Source: a bacterium HR15 (lineage in GTDB: Bacteria; Armatimonadota; Fimbriimonadia; Fimbriimonadales; GBS-DC). Taken from it: 64,000 nucleotides of DNA. The DNA lies in the NCBI GenBank assembly GCA_002898555.1, contig BEHR01000006.1, positions 38,258-102,257 of the forward strand. The letters run 5' to 3'. The position numbers and the translations under genes were made by a program. The notes below the pieces were generated by a model. The model was not told the origin of the DNA and searched no databases. It worked only from the letters and a program-made list of their open reading frames with translations. Of the stretch, positions 8,494 through 17,293 are shown in pieces. The stretch's first letter is position 1. Each line of letters starts with the position of its first letter.

Positions 8494-9015
8494 ATGCCCT
8501 CACCCAAAAAGGTGGCGCAGGTAGAACAGATTCGGCACTGGCTGGCACAGGCGCGTGGGCAGATCTTGACCGACTATCGCGGGCTGACCGTGCGCGAGAT
8601 CACCGAGCTGCGCCGTCAGCTGCGCCAGGCAGGGGCGGAGCTGCATGTCGTCAAAAACACGCTCTATCGGCTGGCAGCGAACGGCAACCTGCCACCAGAA
8701 CTGGAACCGTACCTGCAAGGACCGACCGCCGTTGCCTTCATTCATGGCGACGAGGCGGCAGCTGCCAAAGTGCTGGTGGATTTTATCAAGCAGGTGCGCA
8801 AGACGGAGGTCAAGGCGCTCGTGCTGGGACAGCAGGTCTATCCTGCCAGCGCGGTGGAGACGCTGGCGAAGCTGCCATCGCGTGAGGTCATGCTGGCACA
8901 GCTGCTCGGCGCGTTGCAATCGCCCATTAGCGGGCTGGTCGGCACGCTTTCCGAACTCATTGGACAGTTCGTGCGCACGCTGCAAGCCGTTGCCGATAAG
9001 AAGGCGCAAGCCTGA
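8494..9015 (+). CDS. rplJ: Ribosomal protein L10 (uL10)
   Basis: 173 residues from ATG 8494, preceded by the ribosome site AGGAGGTG. It forms the base of the ribosomal stalk, binding 23S rRNA and L7/L12 dimers. Typical segments are LTDYRGLTVREITELRRQLR and VVKNTLYRLA. A longer in-frame opening at 8413 would extend into the attenuator and is rejected. rplL follows 30 bases later. rplK and rplA do not precede it. Confidence 0.97.
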   Translation: MPSPKKVAQVEQIRHWLAQARGQILTDYRGLTVREITELRRQLRQAGAELHVVKNTLYRLAANGNLPPELEPYLQGPTAVAFIHGDEAAAAKVLVDFIKQVRKTEVKALVLGQQVYPASAVETLAKLPSREVMLAQLLGALQSPISGLVGTLSELIGQFVRTLQAVADKKAQA

Positions 9016-9045
9016 CACCCACTCAAAACGAAGGAGGCGATACCT

Positions 9046-9444
9046 ATGGCAAAACTAACTGCAGAAGAGATTATCCAAGCGATCGATGAGATGACCGTAA
9101 TGGAGCTGAACGAGCTGGTCAAAGCGCTGCAAGAGAAGTACGGTGTCACCGCGGCGGCGCCCGTCGCAGTGGCAGCGGTACCCGGCGTGGCAGCAGCGGG
9201 CGCGCCCGCAGAAGCTGCCCCCGCCGAAGAAAAAACGGCGTTCGATGTCATCCTTGCCAGCGCAGGCGACCAGAAGCTACAGGTCATCAAGGTGGTGCGT
9301 GAAATCACCCAGCTGGGTCTGAAGGAAGCAAAGGACCTGGTGGAAGGCGCACCGCAACCAGTGAAGCAGGGAGTCAGCAAGGAGGAAGCCGAGGAGATCA
9401 AGCGCAAACTCGAAGAGGTGGGCGCAAAGGTTGAAATCAAGTAG
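9046..9444 (+). CDS. rplL: Ribosomal protein L7/L12 (bL12)
   Basis: 132 residues. The N-terminal dimerisation helix, an Ala/Pro-rich hinge (about residues 42-65) and the C-terminal domain with [13 protein letters not shown] are all present. It recruits translation factors to the stalk. The ribosome site AAGGAGG lies ahead of ATG 9046. Unlike in most bacteria, rpoB does not follow; a repeat hairpin does. Confidence 0.97.
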   Translation: MAKLTAEEIIQAIDEMTVMELNELVKALQEKYGVTAAAPVAVAAVPGVAAAGAPAEAAPAEEKTAFDVILASAGDQKLQVIKVVREITQLGLKEAKDLVEGAPQPVKQGVSKEEAEEIKRKLEEVGAKVEIK

Positions 9445-9471
9445 CCTGGCTACTCCCTGCGCTTCTCCAAC

Positions 9472-9549
9472 CACCGGGTACGACGAACTCCCTAACCTGA
9501 AAATTCTTCTCTGACCCAGCTACGCTCAGCATTTCAGTCGTACCCGGTG
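9472..9549. repeat. Nested palindrome downstream of rplL
   Basis: CACCGGGTACGAC (9472-9484) and GTCGTACCCGGTG (9537-9549) form a perfect 13-bp inverted repeat. Nested inside is CTGAAAATTCTTCTCTGACCCAG starting near 9498, closing with ATTTCAG; this inner part belongs to the dispersed palindrome family of this window. It may end the rplJL transcript, though no T-run is seen. The rest of the 220 bases to the next gene holds nothing recognised. Confidence 0.75.
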
Positions 9550-9664
9550 CTCTGCTACTTCCCCCTTGCCCCTTACTCCTCGCGCCGTACCGCACCGCGA
9601 TCGCGCAGGAGGATAACCAATAGGCGCGAAGTTAGGCATAGACCAAGCCACCAAGGGCAAGAAG

Positions 9665-10654
9665 ATGGAAGCGATTCGCTATTCAGCACCAGGCAGGGCG
9701 GGTATCATCGGCAATCCCAGCGATATGTACGGTGGCACCGTGATTTCCTGCGCGGTTCCACTGCGAGCGCGCTGCACCCTGGAACCAGCAGACCATCTGA
9801 GTTTCCAGTCACCGATTCGCGCCATTAAACCCGATACGCTGGAGCTACAGGGCGATGAGTTCGATCTGTGCCGAGCTGCGCTGGCAGAACTCGGCTACTC
9901 AGTGGAGCATGCACCTTTCACACTGCGCATCGAAAGCGACATTCCGGTCCAGTCGGGGCTGGCTGGTTCATCCGCCTTATTGACCGCGATCGTCGCTTGT
10001 CTCTTGCATTATCAAGAGGGTGAATTGCCCCCACTGCCACATCTGGCAGAGCAGGTTCGCAGGATCGAAGCGCATCGATTGGGCGTGAGCTGTGGCTATC
10101 AAGATTTCTATATGGCAGTGTTCGGCGGTATTCAGGTGATGGAGTTCCGCGACAAGGAGGGCTTGGGCAGTGATGCGCAGGAACCGTTGGCGACAATAGA
10201 AGCCCTTTCCAGCTACTTGCGCGGCGTATCGCTGCCATTATGGCTGGCGACAACAGGCGGACAGCGGTTTTCTGGTGCCGTGCACCGCTCGCTGCGCTCC
10301 CGATGGGAGGAGGGCGAGCGTGCGGTGGTGGAGGGGATGGCACGTATCGGACGGCTGGCACGCGAAGCCAAACGCGCCTTGCTGGAGCAAAACTGGCAGC
10401 GACTGGCTGGATTAATGAACGAAAACTACGCCCTTATTCGCGAACTGGGGGGCAGTGGCGAGACGCTGGACACGCTTGTGCAAGTCGCGCTGGCGAACGG
10501 GGCGTTGGGGGCAAAACTGGCAGGTGCAGGTGGCGCAGGCGGCACCATCATCGTGCTAACCTTGCAACCCCAGCAGACCCTGCCCGCCCTGCGTGAACAT
10601 GCCGAACAGATTATTCCTGTGGCACCCTATGCACCCGGACTCATCCGATGCTGA
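9665..10654 (+). CDS. GHMP kinase family protein (glucuronokinase-like)
   Basis: 329 residues. The N-terminal motif PGRAGIIGNPSDMYGG, the phosphate-binding motif PVQSGLAGSSALLTA (about residues 98-112) and the C-terminal GAGGAGGTI are the three GHMP-kinase motifs. The NPSD form of motif 1 is typical of glucuronokinase-like sugar kinases rather than homoserine or mevalonate kinases. It would phosphorylate a small substrate, probably a sugar, with ATP in the cytoplasm. The substrate cannot be fixed from sequence. The gene stands alone between rplL and a convergent gene. Confidence 0.8.
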   Translation: MEAIRYSAPGRAGIIGNPSDMYGGTVISCAVPLRARCTLEPADHLSFQSPIRAIKPDTLELQGDEFDLCRAALAELGYSVEHAPFTLRIESDIPVQSGLAGSSALLTAIVACLLHYQEGELPPLPHLAEQVRRIEAHRLGVSCGYQDFYMAVFGGIQVMEFRDKEGLGSDAQEPLATIEALSSYLRGVSLPLWLATTGGQRFSGAVHRSLRSRWEEGERAVVEGMARIGRLAREAKRALLEQNWQRLAGLMNENYALIRELGGSGETLDTLVQVALANGALGAKLAGAGGAGGTIIVLTLQPQQTLPALREHAEQIIPVAPYAPGLIRC

Positions 10655-10659
10655 CCGCG

Positions 10660-10696
10660 CTGAAACTTTTTCTCTGACCCAGAGAAAAAATTTCAG
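10660..10696. terminator. Hairpin between convergent genes
   Basis: CTGAAAC-TTTTTCTCT, loop GACCC, AGAGAAAAA-ATTTCAG form an almost perfect stem (10660-10696). It lies between the stop of the GHMP kinase gene (10654) and the stop of the convergent minus-strand gene (10710), so it could terminate both. The core TTCTCTGACCCAG is shared with the dispersed palindromes. Confidence 0.65.
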
Positions 10697-10709
10697 TAGA
10701 AGATACCTC

Positions 10710-12089
10710 CTATCGATTGTCTCGTAAGGATTGCCCGTGCTCTATCTGTTGCCAGTAGGTCGGGAAATCGAAGTTAGGGCTGTGGGCAGGCACATGGCAT
10801 TGCATGCAGGAAGCTTCCCCCGCCTTGCCCAGTTTGTGATTGAGCGGATCCTGAACATGCTTGCGAGCGGGTCCGTGGCAGCTCTCGCAGCCGACATCTT
10901 TAAGTTGAGGGGTCTTATCCATGCTGACGAAGCCACCTTCGTACTCCAGCCCGACCACATGGCAGATAACACATTCGGGGTCCTTGTCGTGCTTCTCGTC
11001 GATAAGGGTCTGCATCGCTTTGGCATGCTTGCTGCGTTCCCAGATGCGGTAATCCTCGGCGTGGCAGGGTCGGCAAGCACGGCTGCCCGCGAAGGTATCG
11101 CCATTCAGCGTGGGGCGGCGCGCCACCTGGAGCAATAGCCCTTCCGCATCCACGCGCGCCAGATAACCCAGTTTAATCTGCAGGGCGTCAGGATCGTCTT
11201 TGTAATCCTCGGTCAGGCGGATATGATCGATTCGCGCGAGGGTAAGCGCAGGGTTGGTCTCGTGCTCCAGATAGGCAAGCCCGACAAATTTGGCATCCGT
11301 GCCACTGAATACAAGGCGCGTTTTGCCCACCTGCTTTGGTGGGAGCGGTCCATCACCCGCGTGCGCATAGACAATCAGATCAAAATAGGGGTGCTGCTTG
11401 GCAATCTGCTCCGCCTCCTGCTGGCTGCCGTGCCAGAGCAGGATACGCAACTCGCCCGCTGTGCTGAGCTGCTCACGCAGCTCGTCGAGCCGCTGGAGAG
11501 CAGGCAGCACCTGAAGGTCGGGATTGCGCTGACGAATGGTATCTGCATACCGCTCCGAGAGGAGCCCCACCACCAGCACCTGCACGGTGCGTCCGTTGTG
11601 GCTCGTGTCAAGCAGAGTGAAAGCGTCAAAGAGGGGCTTGCCAGCGCTATCGACCACATTCCCACAGAGCATTTTGCCCTGAAACCGTTGCTGCAACGCC
11701 TGCAGGTACGCTAATCCCAGCTTGAAGTCGTACTCGCCCAGATTGAGCGCATCATAGCCCATTAGATTGAGCATCTCGATAAGTGTTTCGGCTTTCAGTT
11801 CATCTTGTCGCCCGCTCGCTTTGGTCAGGTCGCCGTTTTCGAGTTTGAGCAGGCGATAGCTCTTAGCAAGCTGTTTGAGCAGGGTCGCACGGCGAGGAAT
11901 GCCGCCGACCATCGGCTTACTGCAACCACAGGGAGTCAGATAACCATTGATTTCGGAGCCGAAGACGATCAGCAAGGGCTGCCCCTCACCTGAGCTACCC
12001 ACACCTCTATAGGGCGTGCGGTCCCAGCCAAGCAGGAGCAGCCCCAACAACCCAAAGCCCGGCAGAAGCCAGAGCATCAGACGACGCAT
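10710..12089 (-). CDS. Metallophosphatase-like protein fused to a tetraheme cytochrome c domain
   Basis: 459 residues. One N-terminal membrane helix (about 4-21) anchors or exports the protein. Residues about 38-290 resemble the UshA-type 5'-nucleotidase/metallophosphatase fold (FGSEINGYLTPCGCSKPMVGG, LENGDLT, NLGEYD, LWHGSQQEAE). The C-terminal part has four CxxCH heme-binding sites: CRPCH, CVICH, CESCH and CMQCH, as in cytochrome c554-type domains. Several phosphatase metal ligands look changed, so catalysis is doubtful. An electron-transfer role outside the cytoplasmic membrane is likely. It is coupled to the upstream DUF1573 gene by overlap of one base. Confidence 0.82.
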   Translation of the reverse strand: MRRLMLWLLPGFGLLGLLLLGWDRTPYRGVGSSGEGQPLLIVFGSEINGYLTPCGCSKPMVGGIPRRATLLKQLAKSYRLLKLENGDLTKASGRQDELKAETLIEMLNLMGYDALNLGEYDFKLGLAYLQALQQRFQGKMLCGNVVDSAGKPLFDAFTLLDTSHNGRTVQVLVVGLLSERYADTIRQRNPDLQVLPALQRLDELREQLSTAGELRILLWHGSQQEAEQIAKQHPYFDLIVYAHAGDGPLPPKQVGKTRLVFSGTDAKFVGLAYLEHETNPALTLARIDHIRLTEDYKDDPDALQIKLGYLARVDAEGLLLQVARRPTLNGDTFAGSRACRPCHAEDYRIWERSKHAKAMQTLIDEKHDKDPECVICHVVGLEYEGGFVSMDKTPQLKDVGCESCHGPARKHVQDPLNHKLGKAGEASCMQCHVPAHSPNFDFPTYWQQIEHGQSLRDNR

Positions 12090-13732
12090 CAGGAACCTCC
12101 TGCTGCTTGCACCACATTCGCTGTCAGCGTGACCTGAATGGTGGACTGCTTCGGATCGTCGGTCTCGATAGTGAGCTTGTGTTGTACAACACCTGCCGGC
12201 CAGCCACCCTTATAGCGAATGATGAGCCGATGCTGTTTCCCGTCGTCCATCGTCTCATGCTTTACTTCGATGGCGGGATCGTCGGCGTCGATCTTGCGGA
12301 TCTGGAAGCCCTTATCACGACGCGCCAGCGTCACGATGCGCTCCACCGGCAGCTGAGTCTGAGGGGTAATCACACCGAAGAACACATTGGTTGGTGTGAC
12401 GATGATACCCTTCTCTGCCATGACGGTGATGTTCACCTGAGGTGTGCGCTGCGAGTTGGTACGCGCCACCACCACAAAGTTGTTTCGCCCAGGGGGAGCA
12501 TCAGGATTGATAGTGATTATCACTTTCTGACGCTTGTCGTCGATGCGCTGCGCTTCCGCTTTCACGAAGGGGGCGCTGGTAGTCAATTGCTGAATCTCCA
12601 GCGGTTCATCGGTGTTGGAAACAATCTCCACTTCCTGGACGGTGGGCTCATCCTCCTTGAGGGCGACGGTCAGTGTCTCGCTGGGTCGCACCTCGAAGGC
12701 GGTCTTGATGTTGGCGGTTAGGCGAAGCGTTAGATTGGGTTGATCGGGGTCGTTGGTGGTGACCTGAATCGTTTTAATCTGACTACCGCGGAAGCCTGCG
12801 GTGCGCAGCTCCGCCTCCAGCACGCCCTCCTGCTTCGGTTGGATGACCCGATCATAGTGGGGTGTCACGCAGCCACAGCTTGGGCGGGCAGTAATCTCCA
12901 ACGGGGCATCACCCTCGTTGCGCACTTTGAAGGTGAACTTCACATTATCGCCCTGCGCAATATCCCCGAAGTCGTGTTCCATTGGCTCGATCACGATTTT
13001 CGGCTTGGGAATGTAGACCGCCATGCGCTGAGTAGCATAGTTAATCAGTTCGCGCCGAATCTGCATCAAGTTGCGGGCACGCTCCACTTCCTCAGCCGTT
13101 GGCGCAGTGGGCAGTTCCTCACTGTTCCACACGGGTCCCATAATCTCGGTATCTTTTTGCGATTCGGCAAGCCCCAGATAGGTTCCAATCGCTTGCCCTA
13201 CCAAGTGGGCGACCGCTTTCGCGCTTTGAGGCATCTCGGTATAGGGGATGTAGGTCGCGATGCGTGCCCGCACACGGCGCTTCTCCCCCTTCTGGGGAGG
13301 CAACATCAGCCGCGCTTTGCCATGCATCAGACGAAACTGCCCCGCCGTAATCTCGGCGACATCCTCCTCGAACACGATTTGCACATCCGCGCTCGCCTCA
13401 TCCTCGGTCCACTCCAGCTTGGGGTTGCCGTTCAGCGCACGGTTCCAGCTATTGACAGCGTCGATCGACGCTTGCCGAAACGATTCGCGCAGCTCGGCAG
13501 GGATAGTCGCCCAGCTGGCATAGACGCGAATAGTTGCGGGCACATCGATACCCTTGAGCAGGTTCATCGCGCTGTCAAAGTCGGATTTCGAAAGCAGGTT
13601 CGCTGCCTGATAGAGCTGATCATACTCTATTTTGGCGGTGTAATCTGGGGGCAGGGGCGCGCGAGGCGCGTTCTGGCTCCAGCCCGCAACCAGCACAAAA
13701 ACTACTCCCAGCCAAGGTAAGGCTCTTTTCAT
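12089..13732 (-). CDS. Exported DUF1573 protein with degenerate matrixin-like N-domain
   Basis: 547 residues with a signal peptide (about 1-19). Residues about 65-210 resemble a matrixin metalloprotease, including the region around H176 ([19 protein letters not shown]) and the following IMGP, but the zinc motif HExxHxxGxxH is replaced by [12 protein letters not shown], so it should be inactive. Residues about 255-345 are a DUF1573 domain ([28 protein letters not shown]), and two more Ig-like beta domains follow. It likely acts as an envelope scaffold together with the cytochrome gene that follows. Confidence 0.78.
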   Translation of the reverse strand: MKRALPWLGVVFVLVAGWSQNAPRAPLPPDYTAKIEYDQLYQAANLLSKSDFDSAMNLLKGIDVPATIRVYASWATIPAELRESFRQASIDAVNSWNRALNGNPKLEWTEDEASADVQIVFEEDVAEITAGQFRLMHGKARLMLPPQKGEKRRVRARIATYIPYTEMPQSAKAVAHLVGQAIGTYLGLAESQKDTEIMGPVWNSEELPTAPTAEEVERARNLMQIRRELINYATQRMAVYIPKPKIVIEPMEHDFGDIAQGDNVKFTFKVRNEGDAPLEITARPSCGCVTPHYDRVIQPKQEGVLEAELRTAGFRGSQIKTIQVTTNDPDQPNLTLRLTANIKTAFEVRPSETLTVALKEDEPTVQEVEIVSNTDEPLEIQQLTTSAPFVKAEAQRIDDKRQKVIITINPDAPPGRNNFVVVARTNSQRTPQVNITVMAEKGIIVTPTNVFFGVITPQTQLPVERIVTLARRDKGFQIRKIDADDPAIEVKHETMDDGKQHRLIIRYKGGWPAGVVQHKLTIETDDPKQSTIQVTLTANVVQAAGGS

Positions 13733-13886
13733 CGTTCTCTTCCCTCCTATTCAAGATGCGTATAGGCATGATACCCCAACCGCCACCCATATCGTGCCTG
13801 CCCAGCGTGTGTACAAAGCCATCCGCCGGCGCAGAGGGCTGGGCATTCCAATACAGCGTCCCATGCGTTGCGCTCGCCTGGTTATT

Positions 13887-13934
13887 TTTTCGGACACCCT
13901 CTGTGGAGGGAACTGTAGAAGCCTGCGGTATAAT
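13887..13934 (+). promoter_or_regulatory. Candidate promoter of the prepilin gene
   Basis: TATAAT at 13929-13934 (GGTATAAT context) lies just upstream of the ribosome site and ATG 13953. TTTTCGGACACCCTC at 13887-13901 differs at one base from the motif before rpoB. No good -35 is visible between them. Confidence 0.5.
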
Positions 13935-13952
13935 GTGGACGGAGGTCCAGCT

Positions 13953-14927
13953 ATGAAGAGTCGACGGCATGGTTTCACGCTTATAGAGTTGCTGGTCGTA
14001 ATCGCGATCATCGCCATTTTGGCGGCGATCTTGTTCCCCGTGTTCGCGCAAGCGCGTGAAATGGCGCGTCAGATCACCTGTGGCTCCCGTTTTTATCAAG
14101 CTGGGCGTGCGGTTGTGATGTACTCAGGTGATTATGAGACGATGCAGCCACTCACACAATGGTTTGCCTCCTTCGCTGGTGACCCAGAAGAAGCGGAGTG
14201 CCAGGATCGGATTCTGGCGCAGCTGATACAGCCTTATGTGAAGAACTGGGAGGTGTTTCGCTGCCCTTCTGACCCGATGGCGACCGATGCGATTCTGGAC
14301 GCCTGTCCCTACGATGGTGAGCAGCCCCCGACGCGCCAGTGCGCCCGCGAGTATCGCTGGGCGTTGAAGACCGATCTGGGCTACAACTATGTGTACCTCT
14401 CACCTATCATGACGGGGAACTATCCGGGGCGCAATGGCTGGGCAAATGTCCCCGCCTCCGATGCGCGTATCAAGAACCCATCCTCCACGGTAATGTTTGT
14501 GGACAGCCTGTGGTGGCGCGATCCCCAAACACGCCAGCCCCAATGCGGTGGCAACTGGATCGTGATGCCACCCTGCCGCTGGTGGTACGATTCTGCAGGC
14601 AACCGCATCGATACCTTCACCATCATCCGGGAGGAGTGCAGCAGCGGGCGTGCCTGGGGCTGGTACAGCTATCGCGGACAAAGCTGCAATAACCCGCTGC
14701 CTGCCTGCTGGATGCTGGAAAACGCCCGCGGTTGGTACACCTGGATGGAGTTCGGCGGCACTTGGCCATGGCACCGCAACGAGCGGATGATGGTGGTGTT
14801 TGCGGATACCCATGCAAAGCCCTACACGCCGCGTCAGCTGGCACAGGGTTGCGAACTGCAGTCGATGTGCCGAGGGCGCATTACCGACCCAAAAGCCTAT
14901 CTCTGGGACCTGGATGACTATTATTGA
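13953..14927 (+). CDS. Type II secretion prepilin-like protein (DUF1559-like)
   Basis: 324 residues from ATG 13953, which has the ribosome site GGAGGT; the frame is open further upstream but without a site. The N-terminus [20 protein letters not shown] is a class III leader with cleavage after G7, F8 as first mature residue and E12 at position +5. The mature part has the [24 protein letters not shown] and VVFADTHAK segments of the H-X9-DG-type prepilin-like proteins abundant in Armatimonadota and Planctomycetes. It would be processed by prepilin peptidase and exposed on the cell surface. Confidence 0.88.
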   Translation: MKSRRHGFTLIELLVVIAIIAILAAILFPVFAQAREMARQITCGSRFYQAGRAVVMYSGDYETMQPLTQWFASFAGDPEEAECQDRILAQLIQPYVKNWEVFRCPSDPMATDAILDACPYDGEQPPTRQCAREYRWALKTDLGYNYVYLSPIMTGNYPGRNGWANVPASDARIKNPSSTVMFVDSLWWRDPQTRQPQCGGNWIVMPPCRWWYDSAGNRIDTFTIIREECSSGRAWGWYSYRGQSCNNPLPACWMLENARGWYTWMEFGGTWPWHRNERMMVVFADTHAKPYTPRQLAQGCELQSMCRGRITDPKAYLWDLDDYY

Positions 14928-14939
14928 TGAGGTTTGCCG

Positions 14940-15161
14940 ATGGAGATTCCCAAACCGATTGGTATAGCGATTGTGGCGGTTGTCGCCATTCTGGCGCTGG
15001 CGTTGGTGTGGTACTTCAGTGGCGGCGCGGGCGTGCGATCGGGCGAGGTGAAGCCGAGCGCCTATCCCGAATATAAGCGCAACGCGCCTCTGCCTGATAG
15101 CGAGCTGCGCGGACCTGAGGTACCACCGCCTATTGCAGGCGCACGCGGCGGTAGACGCTGA
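14940..15161 (+). CDS. Small membrane-anchored protein
   Basis: 73 residues from ATG 14940 (MEIPKPIGIAI); a TTG six bases upstream is less likely. A single transmembrane helix (about residues 7-26) is followed by a polar, Pro-rich tail. It starts 12 bases after the prepilin stop and is probably cotranscribed with it. No family is recognised. Confidence 0.65.
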   Translation: MEIPKPIGIAIVAVVAILALALVWYFSGGAGVRSGEVKPSAYPEYKRNAPLPDSELRGPEVPPPIAGARGGRR

Positions 15162-15176
15162 AGGGGCCTGTTTTTC

Positions 15177-15213
15177 CTGCCGAGCCTCCGAGGGGTATAA
15201 TCCCTCGGCAGGA
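15177..15213 (+). promoter_or_regulatory. Palindromic promoter of the aminotransferase gene
   Basis: A -10 box TATAAT (15196-15201) lies in the centre of CCGAGGG (15188-15194) and CCCTCGG (15202-15208). A wider arm pair CCTGCCGAG (15177-15185) and CTCGGCAGG (15205-15213) is also present. The ATG is at 15222, so the transcript leader is very short. This looks like an operator placed over the -10. Confidence 0.6.
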
Positions 15214-15221
15214 GGCAGGAA

Positions 15222-16499
15222 ATGGGTTTCCAATTGCCTGAGCAGCCCGAGGCGTTCACCGACGAGATTGCTGCGCTGACCGAGCGACATCTGAATCCCG
15301 GTCTGGCGAAGGTGCTGCGCTTCGCGGGGCTGGGCGTGGAATGGTACGCAGAAGGGTGCTACATCTGGGATGCGCAGGGGCGTAAATTTCTCGATTGCCT
15401 CGGTGGCTATGGCATGTTCGCACTGGGACATCGCCACCCGAAAGTACTGGAGGCGGTCAAACGCCAGCTCGACCTGATGCCGATGCCCAGCAAGATTATG
15501 TTTAATGCGCCTCAAGCACGGCTGGCAGCCCGCCTTGCTGAAAAATTGCCCGGCGACCTGCAATATACTTTTTTCTGCAATTCGGGCGCGGAGGCGGTGG
15601 AGGGCGCGCTCAAACTGGCTCGCAAAGGCACCGGGCGCGTGAAGTTCATTACCACCCGCGGCAGCTATCACGGCAAAACGCTGGGCAGCCTGAGCGCAAG
15701 CGGACGCGAAGTCTATCGCCAGCCGTTTGAGCCGCTGGTGCCCGGCTTTGTGCATGTGCCTTTCGGTGATGCGGACGCAGTGGCTGCGCATATTGATAAC
15801 GAGACGGCTGCCGTGATTGTGGAGCCAATTCAAGGCGAGGGTGGTATCCGAACCCCCCCTGACGACTACCTGCCGCGCCTGCGCGAACTGTGCGATCGCT
15901 ATAGCGCGTTGCTGATTGCCGACGAGGTGCAAACTGGGCTGGGACGCACGGGCAGATGGTGGGGAGTGGACCACTCCGGCGTGCAACCCGACATCGTCAC
16001 GCTGGCGAAATCGCTGGGAGGAGGTATCCTGCCCATTGGCTCCTTCTCGGCAAACGAGACACTTTGGCACGCTATGTTCGGAGAGAACCCCTTACTGCAT
16101 ACCAGCACCTTCGGCGGCAACGAGCTTGCCTGCGCGGCAGGGCTGGCAACACTGCAGGTGATTGAAGAGGAAGGGCTGGTGGAAAACGCCCGCGAGATAG
16201 GCAATTACCTGCTCAAAGGCTTGCAGCAGGTGCAAGCGGAGTATCCCGATTTCATTCAGGAGGTGCGCGGGCGGGGGCTGATGATTGGCATCGAGTTCCA
16301 CGAGGCAGATTACGGCGAGTTGACCATCACCAACATGATCCAGCGCGGTGTCATCGCGGCGTACACGCTGAACAACCCAAAAGTGATTCGCATGGAGCCG
16401 CCGCTCATTCTGACGCGCGCGCAGGCGGAGTTTGCCCTGCAAGTGTTTGCGGAGTCGGTGTCCGCCGCGCGGGAGTTAGTGCATGCAGTGAATGCGTAG
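15222..16499 (+). CDS. Class III aminotransferase (putrescine/acetylornithine type)
   Basis: 425 residues. PLP-binding fold type I: FFCNSGAEAVEGALKLAR, IVEPIQGEGGIRTPPDDYL, LIADEVQTGLGRTG and the PLP lysine in TLAKSLGGGILP. The N-terminal DCLGGYGMFALGHRHPKV resembles putrescine aminotransferase (PatA/YgjG) more than ArgD. It transfers an amino group from a diamine or acylated ornithine-like substrate to 2-oxoglutarate. The substrate is not certain. The ribosome site is GGAGGCAGG. Confidence 0.85.
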   Translation: MGFQLPEQPEAFTDEIAALTERHLNPGLAKVLRFAGLGVEWYAEGCYIWDAQGRKFLDCLGGYGMFALGHRHPKVLEAVKRQLDLMPMPSKIMFNAPQARLAARLAEKLPGDLQYTFFCNSGAEAVEGALKLARKGTGRVKFITTRGSYHGKTLGSLSASGREVYRQPFEPLVPGFVHVPFGDADAVAAHIDNETAAVIVEPIQGEGGIRTPPDDYLPRLRELCDRYSALLIADEVQTGLGRTGRWWGVDHSGVQPDIVTLAKSLGGGILPIGSFSANETLWHAMFGENPLLHTSTFGGNELACAAGLATLQVIEEEGLVENAREIGNYLLKGLQQVQAEYPDFIQEVRGRGLMIGIEFHEADYGELTITNMIQRGVIAAYTLNNPKVIRMEPPLILTRAQAEFALQVFAESVSAARELVHAVNA

Positions 16500-16520
16500 G
16501 GGCGAACTCGCGAGAGGGTC

Positions 16521-17282
16521 CTAACCACCCTGCACGGGCATCGCTTCAGGAGCGGGCGATTCGGCTTCTTCGGTGAGGCGTAGGAACACCTCCTCCAAGG
16601 TGCTGCCCTCCATCTGGGCGCGTGCCTGCAACTCGCTCAGCGTGCCCTCCGCCAGAATATGCCCCTTATGCATGATAATCACGCGGTCGCACAGTCGTTC
16701 GGCGGTGTCCAGCTGGTGCGTGCTGACCAGAATCGCGCAGCCCTCGTCGCGCAGACGCTGCAGCTCCGCTTTCAAGGTGTATTGTCCGCGCGGGTCGATG
16801 CCCATCAACGGCTCATCGCACAGGAACACTTTGGCATCATGCACCAGCGCACACACGGCTGCCAGCTTCTGCTTCATCCCTTTGGAGAGTGTGCCCGCCA
16901 GCGCGTTCGCCTTGTCCAACAGCTCGTAGCGGGCAAGCAGCTCGTCCGCACGCTGTTCGTAGAGGGGAAGCGTGTCGTAGCACATGGCGATGAGCTTCAA
17001 ATGCTCGCGCACGGTAAGCAGTTCATAGGGGTTGGGCGTTTCGGGGATGAAAGCGAGCAGGCGTTTCGCCTCGCGCTCATGTTGGGCAAGGTCATAGCCA
17101 CCAATAACGATGCGCCCTGCATCGGGTTTGAGAATACCGCAGATGCAGCGCAGCGTGGTGGTCTTACCTGCCCCGTTGGGTCCCAAAAGCCCCACAATCT
17201 CGCCTGCTTCCACGCGGAAAGTGATGCCATCCACCGCGCGGAATCCCTTGAACGATTTGACCAGCCCCTCAACCTCTAACAT
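16521..17282 (-). CDS. ABC transporter ATP-binding protein
   Basis: 253 residues from ATG 17282, preceded by GTGAGG; a GTG at 17297 that overlaps the upstream stop is an alternative. Walker A GPNGAGKTT, signature LSKGMKQKL, Walker B VFLCDEPLMGIDP and the H-loop histidine in VSTHQ are intact. The C-terminal extension is short and acidic. It belongs to the ABC-2 exporter type (CcmA-like). No permease is adjacent; the partial exporter at the window start is a possible but distant partner. It follows the LolA-like gene on the same strand. Confidence 0.88.
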   Translation of the reverse strand: MLEVEGLVKSFKGFRAVDGITFRVEAGEIVGLLGPNGAGKTTTLRCICGILKPDAGRIVIGGYDLAQHEREAKRLLAFIPETPNPYELLTVREHLKLIAMCYDTLPLYEQRADELLARYELLDKANALAGTLSKGMKQKLAAVCALVHDAKVFLCDEPLMGIDPRGQYTLKAELQRLRDEGCAILVSTHQLDTAERLCDRVIIMHKGHILAEGTLSELQARAQMEGSTLEEVFLRLTEEAESPAPEAMPVQGG

Positions 17283-17293
17283 AAGACAAGACC

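Noticed and set aside
12740..13720. Long plus-strand open frame opposite the DUF1573 gene
   Set aside because: It is the antisense of a well-supported gene with signal peptide and domains; no recognisable product.
14400..16070. Minus-strand open frame of over 550 codons
   Set aside because: It crosses the prepilin, small membrane protein and aminotransferase genes in antisense; long frames are expected in GC-rich sequence.
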